Source: CAYVFC01 sp964450715 (GTDB lineage Bacteria > Myxococcota_A > Polyangia > Polyangiales > JAFGIB01). Taken from it: a stretch of 45,196 bases of DNA. This document shows positions 1-8,892 of this stretch, piece after piece. The position numbers and the translations under genes are program-made. The notes beneath the pieces were generated by a model. That model worked only from the letters and a program-made list of their open reading frames with translations, did not search any database and had not been told where the DNA came from. The stretch lies in contig CAYVFC010000058.1 of the NCBI GenBank assembly GCA_964450715.1, positions 1-45,196 on the forward strand, read 5' to 3'. How positions within the stretch are numbered: the first letter of the stretch is position 1; the number at the start of each line of letters is the position of its first letter.

Positions 1-103
1 TGCGCCCGCCCACGCGGCCGCAACCGGATCGTTTATTTTGCGGTGCCTCCTAAGCAGCCGGCCGCAGCCGAGCCGGCTACGGCGAGTAAATAAGAACGGA
101 TTG

Positions 104-811
104 CTAGCCCTTCTCGGCCGGGAGCCGGGCGTCGCTCGGGCGCAGGTACAGCGGCTCCAGCGCGAACAGATCGGAGGCGCCTTCCCGCTCGAAGGCCAGC
201 TGTGCCTCGCGCGCCAGGTGGACCGCATTGGGCAGATCGCGGGCCGGGTCGGCCAGCCGGGCGCCATCGTCCAGCGGCGAGAGGAGCGTTTCCGAGTAGC
301 GCCGCGCGCCGCCGCCGCAGAGCAGCACCGGCGCCCCGTCCAGCGCCCGAGCCAGCACCGGCGCCGCCTGCTCGGGCGGTGCGTGCAGCGGTGCGAGCCG
401 CTGCTCGATCTCGCCGGCCGCACTGTACGCGTAAAGCGCCGAATAGACCTCGCCCTTGTAGGCATCCAGCACGGGCGCTACCAGCGGCACATCGGCTCCG
501 TACGCGCCGCGCGCCATGGTTCGCAGCGAGACCACGCCGCGAAGCGGTTTGCCGCTGGCTAGCGCCAGCCCCTTGGCCGTGGCCAGACCCACCCGTACGC
601 CGGTGAAGGAGCCCGGACCGATACCCACCGCCAGCAGGTCCAGCGAGGCCAGGTCGAGCCCCGCACGTTCGAGCACCTTTTCGATGCGCGGCAGAAGTGT
701 CTCGCCGTGGCGGGCTTCGACGCTGGCGTTGATCTCGGCCAGGGTCACTTCCCCGTCTACCACCGCTACCGAGGCGGTCGGGGTGCAGGTATCGAAAGCC
801 AGTATACGCAT
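104..811 (-). CDS. tsaB: tRNA threonylcarbamoyladenosine biosynthesis protein TsaB
   Basis: TsaB is the dimerisation partner of TsaD in the cytoplasmic complex that puts threonylcarbamoyl on A37 of ANN-decoding tRNAs. The 235-residue protein begins MRILAFDTCT, the usual ASKHA-fold start, and carries the family signature GIGPGSFTGVRVGLATAKGLA-like segment at about residues 63-82. Length matches bacterial TsaB (about 220-240). The C-terminal half is divergent, as is normal because TsaB is an inactive paralogue of TsaD. The gene is divergent from lepB, separated by about 280 bases. No good SD precedes the ATG at 811, so the start rests on the conserved N-terminus. Confidence 0.95.
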   Translation of the reverse strand: MRILAFDTCTPTASVAVVDGEVTLAEINASVEARHGETLLPRIEKVLERAGLDLASLDLLAVGIGPGSFTGVRVGLATAKGLALASGKPLRGVVSLRTMARGAYGADVPLVAPVLDAYKGEVYSALYAYSAAGEIEQRLAPLHAPPEQAAPVLARALDGAPVLLCGGGARRYSETLLSPLDDGARLADPARDLPNAVHLAREAQLAFEREGASDLFALEPLYLRPSDARLPAEKG

Positions 812-1088
812 GGGAGGTTCGCCGGTCGGCCGCCGTCGTACCGCTCCGCGCGGCGCCGGCAGGGGGAATAGCAGGCGGCCGGGTCAGGGGGCAAGCAGCG
901 GCGGCGGATGAACAATTCGCTGCAAAAAGGCGGCGGTGCGTGTACAGTGCGCCGTCAGCGTCATCGGTAGCGGTATACCCCCTGAACGGTCCCAACCGCG
1001 ATCGGCGCCGAACGGCCGCAATCGGCCCGCAGGAGAAAATGGCCCGCGTCGTTCCTGGGCGCTAGAATAGAAGTAGTCGTCACACATC

Positions 1089-1832
1089 ATGGTCCAATCC
1101 GCGCACAACGAGCCCGGCAAGATGCCCCTGGAAACCGTAGCCGAGGCGGCCGCCGGCGAGAAGAGTCGCGAGGAGATGCGCTGGGAGAGCATTTCCAGCA
1201 ATCTGAAGACCATCGGCGGCGCGGTGCTGCTGGCGCTGGTCATCCGCACCATCTTCTTCGAGGCTTTCGAGATCGAGGGGCCCTCCATGGAGCCCACGCT
1301 GCTGAACGGCGATCGGGTGGTGGTGGCCAAATTTGTCTACGGGCTCTTCTTGCCGCTGGCCAGGCAGAGCGCCGTAACCTGGGGGAAGCCCGAGCTGGGC
1401 GACGTGGTGATCATCAAGAGCCCGGCGGACAACGTGGACATCGTCAAGCGCGTGATCGGCCTGCCCGGGGACACCATCGCCTTTCGCAGCAGCGCGGTCT
1501 ACCGTAACGGCCAGCCCATGAAGGCCGTGGACGAGGGGGCCTGCAACAAGGGGCGGGGCCGGCAAAAGGCGCCCGCCTGCCGCGTGTTCGCTACCGAGGT
1601 CGGCCAGGTGCCCTTTCGTATCAGCGGCGTACCGCTCATGCAGAACCGGGAGCCGGTCCGGGTCCCGGAATTGCACGTGTACGTGCTGGGCGACCACCGC
1701 GACAGCTCCAACGACAGCCGTAGCATCGGGGTGATCCCCTTCGACCGGCTCAAGGGCAAGGCGCTGGCCATCTATTGGTCGAGCGGCGAGGACGGTTTTC
1801 GCTGGGGGCGGGTCTTTAGCTCCGTCGATTGA
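1089..1832 (+). CDS. lepB: Signal peptidase I
   Basis: Type I leader peptidase, an inner-membrane Ser/Lys protease that removes signal peptides from Sec and Tat exported proteins. One N-terminal membrane helix is seen at about residues 41-58. The catalytic serine box is GPSMEPT with Ser66; the catalytic lysine box is VDIVKRVIGLPGD with Lys120. The conserved box LGDHRDSSNDSR follows near residue 200. At 247 residues it has a single anchor, as in many proteobacteria. No clear SD precedes ATG 1089, and an alternative ATG lies 36 bases downstream. The radical SAM gene starts 19 bases after the stop, so the two are probably co-transcribed. Confidence 0.95.
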   Translation: MVQSAHNEPGKMPLETVAEAAAGEKSREEMRWESISSNLKTIGGAVLLALVIRTIFFEAFEIEGPSMEPTLLNGDRVVVAKFVYGLFLPLARQSAVTWGKPELGDVVIIKSPADNVDIVKRVIGLPGDTIAFRSSAVYRNGQPMKAVDEGACNKGRGRQKAPACRVFATEVGQVPFRISGVPLMQNREPVRVPELHVYVLGDHRDSSNDSRSIGVIPFDRLKGKALAIYWSSGEDGFRWGRVFSSVD

Positions 1833-1850
1833 ACGCGGCGGGAAGATGCG

Positions 1851-3371
1851 GTGAGCAGAGCAGCACGCTCGAAAACGCGCCGAGCCCCGTCATCGGGCCG
1901 GAACGCTGCCGGCCGCGGACCCGGCGAGCAGCGAGAGCGCATCCGGAAGCGGCTGCGCGACGAGAGCGGTACGCTCTTCAAGGAGGCGCCCGAGCGGGTG
2001 GCGCTCGTCTATCCCAGCCCCTACCGGGTGGGTATGTCGTCCCTCGGTTTCCAGACCCTGTACCGAGAGATCAACGGCCGTCCGGGCGGCGCTGCCGAGC
2101 GCGCCTTCTTGCCCGACAATCTTCCCGCTGTCCGGGCGGCCCGTACGCCGCTTCTCTGTTACGAGTCGTCCCGTCCGGTGGGCGATTTTCCGCTGGTCGC
2201 CTTCTCGGTGGCCTACGAGCTGGAGCTGGGCGGCGTGGTGCAGGCGCTACGGCTGGCGGGCATACCGCCGCTGTGGGAGCGACGGGGGCCGAAACACCCC
2301 TTTGTGCTCTGCGGAGGCCCCTTGACCTTCGCCAATGCGCTTCCGCTGGCGCCGTTCGCAGACGCCATCCTGATGGGCGAGGCGGACCAGACCATCCACC
2401 TGGCGCTCGACATCATCGCCCAGAGCCCCGACAAGCGCCGGGCGCGGGAGACGCTGGCGCGCGAGATCGACTCCTGCTTGGTGCCGGCCGTTGACGGCGA
2501 ACGGCCGGTGCCGATGGCCCGCTGCCCGGTGGAGGGGTTACCCGCCCGCTCGCAAATCCGTACGCCGCACACCGAGCTCAGCGACATGTTCCTGGTCGAG
2601 GCGGTCCGCGGATGCTCGCGTGCTTGCGCCTACTGCGTGATGCGAGCTGCTCCCGGAAGAGGGATGCGAGTGATCGACGAGCGCGCCATCCTCGGCCTGC
2701 TGCCCGAGGACGCGCGCCGGGTGGGGTTGGTCGGCGCCGGCGTCAGCGACCATCCCCGTATCGCGGCGCTGGTGCGGCAGCTGGCAGAGCGGGGTAGAGA
2801 GGTCGGCCTCTCCTCGCTGCGACCCGACCGGCTGGACGATGAGCTGGCGGCGGCGCTCAGGCAGGCCGGTTGCCGCACGCTCACCACCGCCCTGGACGGG
2901 GCGAGCCAGCGACTGCGCGACGGGATCGGGCGCAGGGTGCGGGCCGAGCACCTGCTGTCCGCTATCCGGCTGGCACGCGCGCACGGGTACCAGCGGCTGA
3001 AGCTCTACGCCATGGTCGGTCTGCCCGGGGAGACGGACGAGGACGTGAACGAGCTGATCGATCTATCCCGGCAGCTCGCGGCCCTTCACCCGCTCTGCTT
3101 GAGCCTGGCCCCTTTCGTGCCCAAGCTGGGCACCCCCCTGGCCGACGCCCCCTTTGCCGGCGTGCGGGTGTTGGAAAGCCGACTGCGGCGGCTCAACCGC
3201 GCGCTCGATGACCGGGTACAGATCAGCGCTACCGGCGCCCGCTGGGCCCGGGTGGAATACCTGCTCGCCCAGGGGGGCGCCCGGCAGGGCCGGCAGGTCC
3301 TGGAGGCGGTGGAGCGGGGCGGACGGCTGCGCGACTACCTGGACGCGCTCGAGGTCACAGCAGGTACTTGA
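1851..3371 (+). CDS. Radical SAM protein (B12-binding/radical SAM, TIGR03960-like)
   Basis: A 506-residue radical SAM enzyme. The 4Fe-4S cluster motif is CSRACAYC, giving Cys255, Cys259 and Cys262 (CxxxCxxC). It is followed by the expected SAM-barrel features, including the segment KLYAMVGLPGETDEDV near residue 385. The N-terminal 200 residues (RVALVYPSPYRVGMSSLGFQ and FVLCGGPLTFANALPLAPFAD) resemble the B12-binding-like domain in front of many radical SAM enzymes; the overall arrangement matches the first half of the TIGR03960 family. The reaction is not known. The start is GTG at 1851, supported by GGAAG six bases upstream. The 3' end overlaps the convergent gene at 3355 by 17 bases. Confidence 0.85.
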   Translation: MSRAARSKTRRAPSSGRNAAGRGPGEQRERIRKRLRDESGTLFKEAPERVALVYPSPYRVGMSSLGFQTLYREINGRPGGAAERAFLPDNLPAVRAARTPLLCYESSRPVGDFPLVAFSVAYELELGGVVQALRLAGIPPLWERRGPKHPFVLCGGPLTFANALPLAPFADAILMGEADQTIHLALDIIAQSPDKRRARETLAREIDSCLVPAVDGERPVPMARCPVEGLPARSQIRTPHTELSDMFLVEAVRGCSRACAYCVMRAAPGRGMRVIDERAILGLLPEDARRVGLVGAGVSDHPRIAALVRQLAERGREVGLSSLRPDRLDDELAAALRQAGCRTLTTALDGASQRLRDGIGRRVRAEHLLSAIRLARAHGYQRLKLYAMVGLPGETDEDVNELIDLSRQLAALHPLCLSLAPFVPKLGTPLADAPFAGVRVLESRLRRLNRALDDRVQISATGARWARVEYLLAQGGARQGRQVLEAVERGGRLRDYLDALEVTAGT

Positions 3372-4053
3372 TGAGCACGAATCCGCCGATGAGCAGCCCG
3401 GTAAAGATGAAGACCATGAGATCGAAGCGCTTTTCGATGAAATTCTTGATAGGGGGGCCGACGAAGAAGATCAGGATGCCGACCAGGAAGAAGCGCGCCC
3501 CGCGTCCGACCAGGCTGGCCGCCACCAGTGTCGTCAGGCTGATGGAAAACACGCCGGCGGCCACCGTGAACACCTTGTAGGGGATGAAAGTAAAAGCCGC
3601 GCCAAACAGGGCCAACCAGGCGTTGTCCGCGTACAGCTCCTGCACCATGCCGAAGAACTCGCAGGAGAAATTGGGAATGTGGCTGAAAAACCAGGCGCCG
3701 CCTTCGAACTGGGGGCACTCATCGTAGACACCCAGCCCCTTCCAGAGGCCGAAGCCGATATACCAGCCCAGCAGTGCTCCCAGCACCGAACCGGCCGTGC
3801 AGACGGCTGCGTAGTAGAAGGAGCGGGCGCGCTTGGAGAGCGCCAGGGCGATCAGCAGTACGTCGGGCGGGATGGGGAAGAAGCTGGCCTCGGCAAAGGC
3901 TAGCAGGAACAAAGCGGGCGTGCCGTAAGGCGTGTCCGCCCAGGAGAGAGTCCAGTCGTACAGCCAGCGCACCCACTGCATGGGTTTGCGGTACCAGGGG
4001 ACGACGGTCGGTTCCGTCGCGGTCTCGGTCCGGTTCTCGATCTCGGCGGACAT
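3355..4053 (-). CDS. YqaA-type VTT (DedA-like) membrane protein
   Basis: A polytopic inner-membrane protein of about 232 residues from the SNARE-associated/VTT (DedA) superfamily, closest by eye to YqaA. Seen are the segment FAEASFFPIPPDVLLIALAL, with the family's acidic and proline residues in the first re-entrant region, and FGAAFTFIPYKVFTVAAGVF in the second. A Gly-rich helix, CTAGSVLGALLGWYIG, lies between them. DedA relatives are implicated in lipid scrambling and membrane homeostasis; the substrate of this subgroup is not established. ATG 4053 is preferred over the adjacent GTG 4056 because GGGAG sits six bases upstream of it. It lies 137 bases downstream of the HtrA gene on the same strand and may be read through from it. 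Confidence 0.85.
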   Translation of the reverse strand: MSAEIENRTETATEPTVVPWYRKPMQWVRWLYDWTLSWADTPYGTPALFLLAFAEASFFPIPPDVLLIALALSKRARSFYYAAVCTAGSVLGALLGWYIGFGLWKGLGVYDECPQFEGGAWFFSHIPNFSCEFFGMVQELYADNAWLALFGAAFTFIPYKVFTVAAGVFSISLTTLVAASLVGRGARFFLVGILIFFVGPPIKNFIEKRFDLMVFIFTGLLIGGFVLIKYLL

Positions 4054-4190
4054 CACTCACTCCCGGGGCCTGCCGCCAGGCTCATGGAGAGCGCATCGGA
4101 CGCCTCCGGACGGCGATCGGCACGGGAAGCATTGAAGCACCGCGGACCTTTTTGCAAGCCTATTCGGGCTCCGCTCTCGGCGGGAAGCGA

Positions 4191-5705
4191 TCAGACCTGC
4201 AGCACCAGGTAGATCCAGGAGCCGTTGCGGAAGATGCGCAAAAGCAGGCTTTTTCCCGCCCCGAGGCTCTTGATGGCCTCGCGGAATCCCTGTACGTCCC
4301 GGGCGGGCTGGCGGTTGACCTCGACGATCACGTCGCGCGGCTGCAATAGCCCGCTGGCCGGCGAGCCGGGCTCGACCCGCTCCACCAGCAAGCCGTGCTC
4401 GACCCCTTCCGGGCGCAGCATTTCCAGCTCGCGCTTGCCCAGCGGACGAATCTGGATACCGAGCTCGGTGGCGTCGGGCTTTGCCTCGGGGCCGGCGTTC
4501 GGCTCGCTCGCCGAACCGGCGTGGTCGGGCATCTCGCCGATGGTGACGCGCAGGGTCTTCAGCTTGCCCTCGCGTGCCACTACGATGGGAACCGTCCTGT
4601 CGGGAGAGAGCGCGGCGACCAGCGTGGGCAGCTGCCGGCCGGACTCGAGGCGCTTGCCGTCTACCTTGACGATCACGTCGCCCGACTTCATCCCCCCCTT
4701 GTCGGCGGGCGAATCCGGGGTGACGTTGGCCACCACGGCTCCGTTCCGGCTCTTGGGGCCGAAAGCCTCGGCCAGCTCCCGGGTCACCGGCTGGAAGGTG
4801 ATGCCGAGCCATCCACGCACCACTCGTCCCCGCCGCCGCAGCGAATCGATCAGCCCCCGGGCCAGGTCCGAGGGGATGGCGAAGCCGATGCCCTGTCCGC
4901 GCGGAGCGATGGCGGTGTTGATGCCCACCACCTCGCCCTTGAGATTGAACAGCGGCCCGCCGGAGTTGCCGGGATTGATGGAGGCGTCGGTCTGGATGAA
5001 GTCGTCGTAGGGCCCCGCTCCGATCACACGTTCCTTTGCAGAGACTATCCCAGAGGTCACGGTGTGATCCAGACCGAAGGGGTTGCCGATGGCCACCACG
5101 TGGTCGCCCACGCGCAGCGCCTCGCTGTTGCCGAAGTCGACCGAGGGCAGGTTCTTCGCGCCCTTGAGCCGGAGCAGCGCCAGATCGGTGCGTTCGTCGG
5201 AGCCCAGCAGCTTGGCCTCGAAGGTCCGTTCGTCGGTCACCTGTACCTCTATCTCGTCGGCGTCCTTGATCACGTGGTGGTTGGTCACTACCAACCCCCC
5301 CGGGTCGATGATGAAGCCGGAGCCGGAGCTCTGCAGCATGGGCGAGCGCTCGGGCCGGCGGAAGGGCGGCTGCCCGCGGCCGCGGGGACCGAAAAACCAC
5401 TCGAAAAGACTCTCCGGTTGGGAGAGCCCCGGCAGCCCCCGCGCCCGCGTTTTGGTCCGGATATTCACCACCGCGGGCGCTACCCTTTCGACCAGCGGCG
5501 CGAGCGATACGCGCGGATCGTAGGTCAAGGGCTTGAGCGGCGCCTTGCCCTTGCTATTGCTCTTGCCCTTGCTCTCGTTCGCCGGCCGGGTCTTGGTGCC
5601 CGCCGCGCCGCAGGCCGCTACCGACACCAGCGCCAGCGCTACCGTGACCAGGACCGAGGTCACGGCCCGCCTGCAAGGAATAATCGTCTCACGCAACATG
5701 GCCAT
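4191..5705 (-). CDS. DegP/HtrA-family periplasmic serine protease (Do-like), possible lipoprotein
   Basis: A trypsin-fold envelope protease with two C-terminal PDZ domains, used for degradation or chaperoning of misfolded exported proteins. With the start at ATG 5705 (504 residues), the catalytic triad is His144 (TNHHVI), Asp174 (ERTDLALLRL) and Ser248 (NPGNSGGP). PDZ1 spans about residues 310-400 and PDZ2 about 415-500. The N-terminus has a signal sequence ending VSVAAC, which fits a lipobox with Cys32; most DegP proteins are soluble, so this one may be membrane tethered. A longer frame to 5789 is open but lacks support, while GAAGG lies just ahead of 5705. An alternative ATG is at 5699. The kinase gene is divergent from it. 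Confidence 0.92.
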   Translation of the reverse strand: MAMLRETIIPCRRAVTSVLVTVALALVSVAACGAAGTKTRPANESKGKSNSKGKAPLKPLTYDPRVSLAPLVERVAPAVVNIRTKTRARGLPGLSQPESLFEWFFGPRGRGQPPFRRPERSPMLQSSGSGFIIDPGGLVVTNHHVIKDADEIEVQVTDERTFEAKLLGSDERTDLALLRLKGAKNLPSVDFGNSEALRVGDHVVAIGNPFGLDHTVTSGIVSAKERVIGAGPYDDFIQTDASINPGNSGGPLFNLKGEVVGINTAIAPRGQGIGFAIPSDLARGLIDSLRRRGRVVRGWLGITFQPVTRELAEAFGPKSRNGAVVANVTPDSPADKGGMKSGDVIVKVDGKRLESGRQLPTLVAALSPDRTVPIVVAREGKLKTLRVTIGEMPDHAGSASEPNAGPEAKPDATELGIQIRPLGKRELEMLRPEGVEHGLLVERVEPGSPASGLLQPRDVIVEVNRQPARDVQGFREAIKSLGAGKSLLLRIFRNGSWIYLVLQV

Positions 5706-5874
5706 CCCGCCTTCTGCAGGGCTCTTTCCGCCCGCGCTATCCTTCGCTTCGATCCATACCAACCGTTTCAACACCTGTACACCGCTCATCTATTCCCGCC
5801 GGTCTCGGATCTGTCCGCGACCCCGCCACGCCCCGGGAGAGACAGCACTCGGGGGCAGGGCTATACTGCTGCGA

Positions 5875-7515
5875 ATGTCCTCGGAATCGCCCCACTCCCT
5901 GCTGATACGGATCCTGGGATCGGGCGACGATTCCCTGTTGCCGGACGCCCAGCGATTCCTGCAGGCACGGGTCAAGCTCTACCTGAAGATCCTTTTTTAC
6001 TTCTTTCTCTTCTTTCTGGGCATCGGCCTGACCAAGGCCTACGTCCTGGTTCCCAGGCTGAAACCGGAGTGGCTCGACGCCACGCAACAGGGCAATCTCA
6101 TCATGGTCGGGCTGCTCGGCGCGCTCGGCGCCGGGTGGGTGTACCTGAAACGGGAGCGACGACCCGTGGCCGTGGTGCATCTGATCGAGTCGGCGGGCAC
6201 GGTCGGCGGTATTGCGGTGGTCGCCATGCTGGTGCCCCTCTTTCCGCCGGGCTACCCCGAGATCGCGCTGGTTCTGGTCATGGTGCTGGCGCTGGTAGTC
6301 CGCGCCGCGCTGGTGCCGAGCACCGCCGGCCGTACGGTTCTGGTCGGCGCTCTGTGCACCGCTATCATCGCCTTGCCCATCTACCTGCGCGGCCTGAACG
6401 TCGACCCCGAGCTGGACCTTTTCCAGCACTGGGCCTGGGCCGGTGTGATCGGCTGGGGGCTGATCTTCAGCATCACCACCGTGATCGTTTCCCGGGTGAT
6501 CTACGGCTTGCAGCAGAAAGTGCGCGAGGCCATGCAGCTCGGCAACTACACGCTGGAGCAGAAGCTGGGCGAGGGCGGCATGGGGACGGTCTACCTGGCG
6601 CGCCACGCGCTGTTGACGCGACCCACCGCGCTCAAGCTGCTGCCTCCGCAAAAGGCGGGCGAGCAGAACGTGGCCCGGTTCGAGCGAGAGGTGCAGCAGA
6701 CCAGCCGGCTGGAGCATCCCAACACGGTCCGTATCTTCGACTACGGCCGTACGCCCGACGGCATCTTCTACTACGTCATGGAGTACCTGGACGGGTTGAC
6801 CCTGGAGGAGCTGGTGAAGATGCAGGGTCCGCAACCGCCCGGTCGCGTTATCTACGTGCTCGGTCAGGTGGCCCACGCCCTGGCCGAGGCGCATGGGCAG
6901 GGGCTGGTCCACCGGGACGTCAAGCCGGCCAACATCGTGCTCTGCGACCGGGGCGGGGTGGCCGACATGGCCAAGGTGGTCGACTTCGGGCTGGTCAAGG
7001 ACGTCGGCGCTCCTCGGGAGCTCGCCCTCAGCACCACCGATGCCATCACCGGGACGCCGCAATACCTGGCGCCCGAGGGGTTGACCGCGCCGGAGCGGGT
7101 AGACGGGCGCACTGACATCTACGCGCTGGGTGCGGTGGGCTACTTCATGCTGACCGGCAAACCGGTCTTCGAGGGCGCGACCGTGGTCGAGGTCTGTAGC
7201 CACCACCTGAACAGCACACCCGAGCCGCCCTCGGTCAAAGCGGGATTCGATCTGCCCGCGGACCTATCAACGGTACTGCTCCGCTGCCTGGAAAAGGCGC
7301 CCGAGAAGAGGTTCCAGAGCGCGGACGAGCTGCGCGCAGCGCTCGGGGCCTGCGGCGACGCCAGCGCCTGGGGATTGATCGAGGCGGCGCGATGGTGGTC
7401 CGAGCGCGGCGAGCAGGTGGAGGCTTTCCTGCAGAGCAGGCGCCGCTCGCGCGATCCGGACCGGGCCGCGTCCGAGCCCGCGGTGATCAGCGTTCAGGGA
7501 CGACGGGTCGCCTGA
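5875..7515 (+). CDS. Ser/Thr protein kinase with N-terminal polytopic membrane domain
   Basis: A Hanks-type protein kinase of 546 residues. About six hydrophobic helices occupy residues 36-211, and the kinase domain follows at about 225-495, so the catalytic part should be cytoplasmic. All core motifs are present: glycine loop LGEGGMGTVY (231-240), Lys254 in ALKLL, Glu272 in the C-helix, HRDVKPAN with Asp348, DFG with Asp370, and GTPQYLAPE in the activation segment. Membrane anchoring in bacterial Hanks kinases is more often by one helix after the kinase domain, so this N-terminal multi-pass layout is unusual. The in-frame opening reaches 5533, but that stretch overlaps the start of the HtrA gene. 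ATG 5875 gives a natural N-terminus. Confidence 0.9.
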   Translation: MSSESPHSLLIRILGSGDDSLLPDAQRFLQARVKLYLKILFYFFLFFLGIGLTKAYVLVPRLKPEWLDATQQGNLIMVGLLGALGAGWVYLKRERRPVAVVHLIESAGTVGGIAVVAMLVPLFPPGYPEIALVLVMVLALVVRAALVPSTAGRTVLVGALCTAIIALPIYLRGLNVDPELDLFQHWAWAGVIGWGLIFSITTVIVSRVIYGLQQKVREAMQLGNYTLEQKLGEGGMGTVYLARHALLTRPTALKLLPPQKAGEQNVARFEREVQQTSRLEHPNTVRIFDYGRTPDGIFYYVMEYLDGLTLEELVKMQGPQPPGRVIYVLGQVAHALAEAHGQGLVHRDVKPANIVLCDRGGVADMAKVVDFGLVKDVGAPRELALSTTDAITGTPQYLAPEGLTAPERVDGRTDIYALGAVGYFMLTGKPVFEGATVVEVCSHHLNSTPEPPSVKAGFDLPADLSTVLLRCLEKAPEKRFQSADELRAALGACGDASAWGLIEAARWWSERGEQVEAFLQSRRRSRDPDRAASEPAVISVQGRRVA

Positions 7516-7585
7516 CTCACCTCGCCGTTCTGGCGCGGATCTCCCAATGGCGGTACTGCGCCGCCCAAGTCCGGGTCGCGGTTTG

Positions 7586-7635
7586 ACATACGGTTTTCGT
7601 ATGTGAAAAAAGAATACACATACGGGCTCGTATGT
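7586..7635 (+). promoter_or_regulatory. Tandem palindromic operator overlapping a start codon
   Basis: Two copies of the same palindrome are seen: ACATACG-N5-CGTATGT at 7586-7604 and ACATACG-N4-CGTATGT at 7618-7635. Their centres are 31-32 bases apart, three helical turns. The first copy overlaps a TTGACA hexamer at 7583-7588; the right arm of the second contains the ATG at 7632. Such sites are typical of dimeric repressors such as the TetR family. That identity is an inference, and no regulator gene is adjacent. Confidence 0.75.
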
Positions 7636-8855
7636 CTGATACCGTCGAAGAAGGGACCTTTGCATCGAGACTGGACAAGCTCCGGGACCGATTGGGCCGC
7701 TGGCTGAGCGACCGGCTACGCGCGATCGACAAGGCGCCGCGCGAACGCTGGCGCGTTTCGCCCTGGGATCGTACGGCGCTGCCCATCCTGATCAGTGCGG
7801 GCATCATCTTCTATAACCTCAGCGAGTTGAAGTGGGCGGATGTCTGGTCGGCCGGTGCGAGCGCCAACCTCTGGTTAGCCCTGCCCTCGGTGGCCGTACC
7901 TCATATCGCCTGGTGGTTTCTGAGCACGCTGCTCACCGAGCGCTACTTCAAATGGTTCCACGGACCGTTCCCCTACTGGAAGTACTTCTGGGTGCACGGA
8001 TCGGTCCACATGTTGGACTTCATCAATCCGGCGGTGAGCGGCGGGGTCAACCTGATCTATCAAAAGCAGAAGAGCCAGATAGGTTGGTTCAAGCTGCTGG
8101 GAATGGTCCTTTTCTACCATCTGATACCGCTCGGGATGATGGCCTTTCTCCTGGTGCCGCTTACCCTGACCTGGCACTACTACGGACTGTACGAAGTGGT
8201 CGGGAAGTTTCAGCTCGACGGGTATGTCTACGGGTGGCTCTGGATCTACGTATGGTGGGCGATCCTCCTTTTCGGGATCTACTGGTTCACCGAGGCCTGG
8301 TTCTCCTTTCACCGCAGCGGCCGCCTGATCGGAGTCACCAGGCTCTTCTTCCTCTTCACCCGATTGCTGCTGGGCGAGGAGAAAGCGAACGATCTCTGGA
8401 CGGTCGCCCGTAGCGCTGAACCCAGGCACTGGCTGGGGACGCTGGCCATTACCGTGCCCAATTACTTCATGTTTCTCTTCAGCCCTTACCTGCTCAGCCT
8501 CGCTTTTGATGTGAACATCCCGTTTTTCGAGTTTGTGGTGCTAGCCATCCCCGCCATGTTCGTGGCCGACCTGCCCATCAGCTTCTCCGGATTCGGCACC
8601 ACCACCATGTCCTGGATGATATTCTTCGGGGCCTATGGAAGCCCGGAGAACATCGCGGCGCTCACGCTGTTCATGCCGTTCGGCCGCGTCATGACCCACG
8701 CCTTCATCGGCCTGATCGCGATCAAGCCTGGACTGGCCGAGCTGCGCACGCTCTCCCTTTCCGCGCTTCTGAAGCCGGGCGGGAAGGCGGCCGTCGTACC
8801 GGCGGCCGTCGTTCCCCGAGAATCCTGCGACTCCCACACCGCCCGACCGCTTTAA
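7632..8855 (+). CDS. Polytopic membrane protein, LPG synthase/flippase-like superfamily
   Basis: A 407-residue integral membrane protein with a short charged N-terminus (residues 1-50) and about eight hydrophobic helices. The arrangement, including MLDFINPAVSGGVN near residue 128 and ADLPISFSGFGTTTMSWMIFF near residue 310, recalls the LPG_synthase_TM/AglD-like flippase family, where a conserved glycine/proline pattern lies in similar helices. The match is by eye and weak; the substrate is unknown. No SD is seen because the start codon lies within an operator palindrome, so the transcript may be leaderless or the true start may differ. It stands alone between the kinase gene and a convergent GNAT gene. 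Confidence 0.65.
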   Translation: MSDTVEEGTFASRLDKLRDRLGRWLSDRLRAIDKAPRERWRVSPWDRTALPILISAGIIFYNLSELKWADVWSAGASANLWLALPSVAVPHIAWWFLSTLLTERYFKWFHGPFPYWKYFWVHGSVHMLDFINPAVSGGVNLIYQKQKSQIGWFKLLGMVLFYHLIPLGMMAFLLVPLTLTWHYYGLYEVVGKFQLDGYVYGWLWIYVWWAILLFGIYWFTEAWFSFHRSGRLIGVTRLFFLFTRLLLGEEKANDLWTVARSAEPRHWLGTLAITVPNYFMFLFSPYLLSLAFDVNIPFFEFVVLAIPAMFVADLPISFSGFGTTTMSWMIFFGAYGSPENIAALTLFMPFGRVMTHAFIGLIAIKPGLAELRTLSLSALLKPGGKAAVVPAAVVPRESCDSHTARPL

Positions 8856-8859
8856 GAGG

Positions 8860-8886
8860 AAAAAAGCGAATCGGTACCGCGCTTCC
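8860..8886 (-). terminator. Possible terminator of the GNAT gene
   Basis: Read on the minus strand, AAGCG (8884-8880) and CGCTT (8868-8864) can pair around an inner CGGTACCG self-complementary loop. They are followed by a run of six T. The outer stem is short, so support is modest. Confidence 0.35.
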
Positions 8887-8892
8887 TTCGAC

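Noticed and set aside
33..995. Long minus-strand open frame over tsaB
   Set aside because: It is in another frame of tsaB, and its translation is Arg/Gly/Ala-rich without any domain, as expected for a GC-rich shadow.
3355..3371. Frameshift at the end of the radical SAM gene
   Set aside because: The 17-base convergent overlap is a normal tail-to-tail arrangement, and both proteins end naturally.
4395..7115. 906-codon plus-strand frame across the HtrA gene and the kinase gene
   Set aside because: It runs antisense to HtrA and out of frame with the kinase. The product is compositionally biased and both real genes carry full motif sets.
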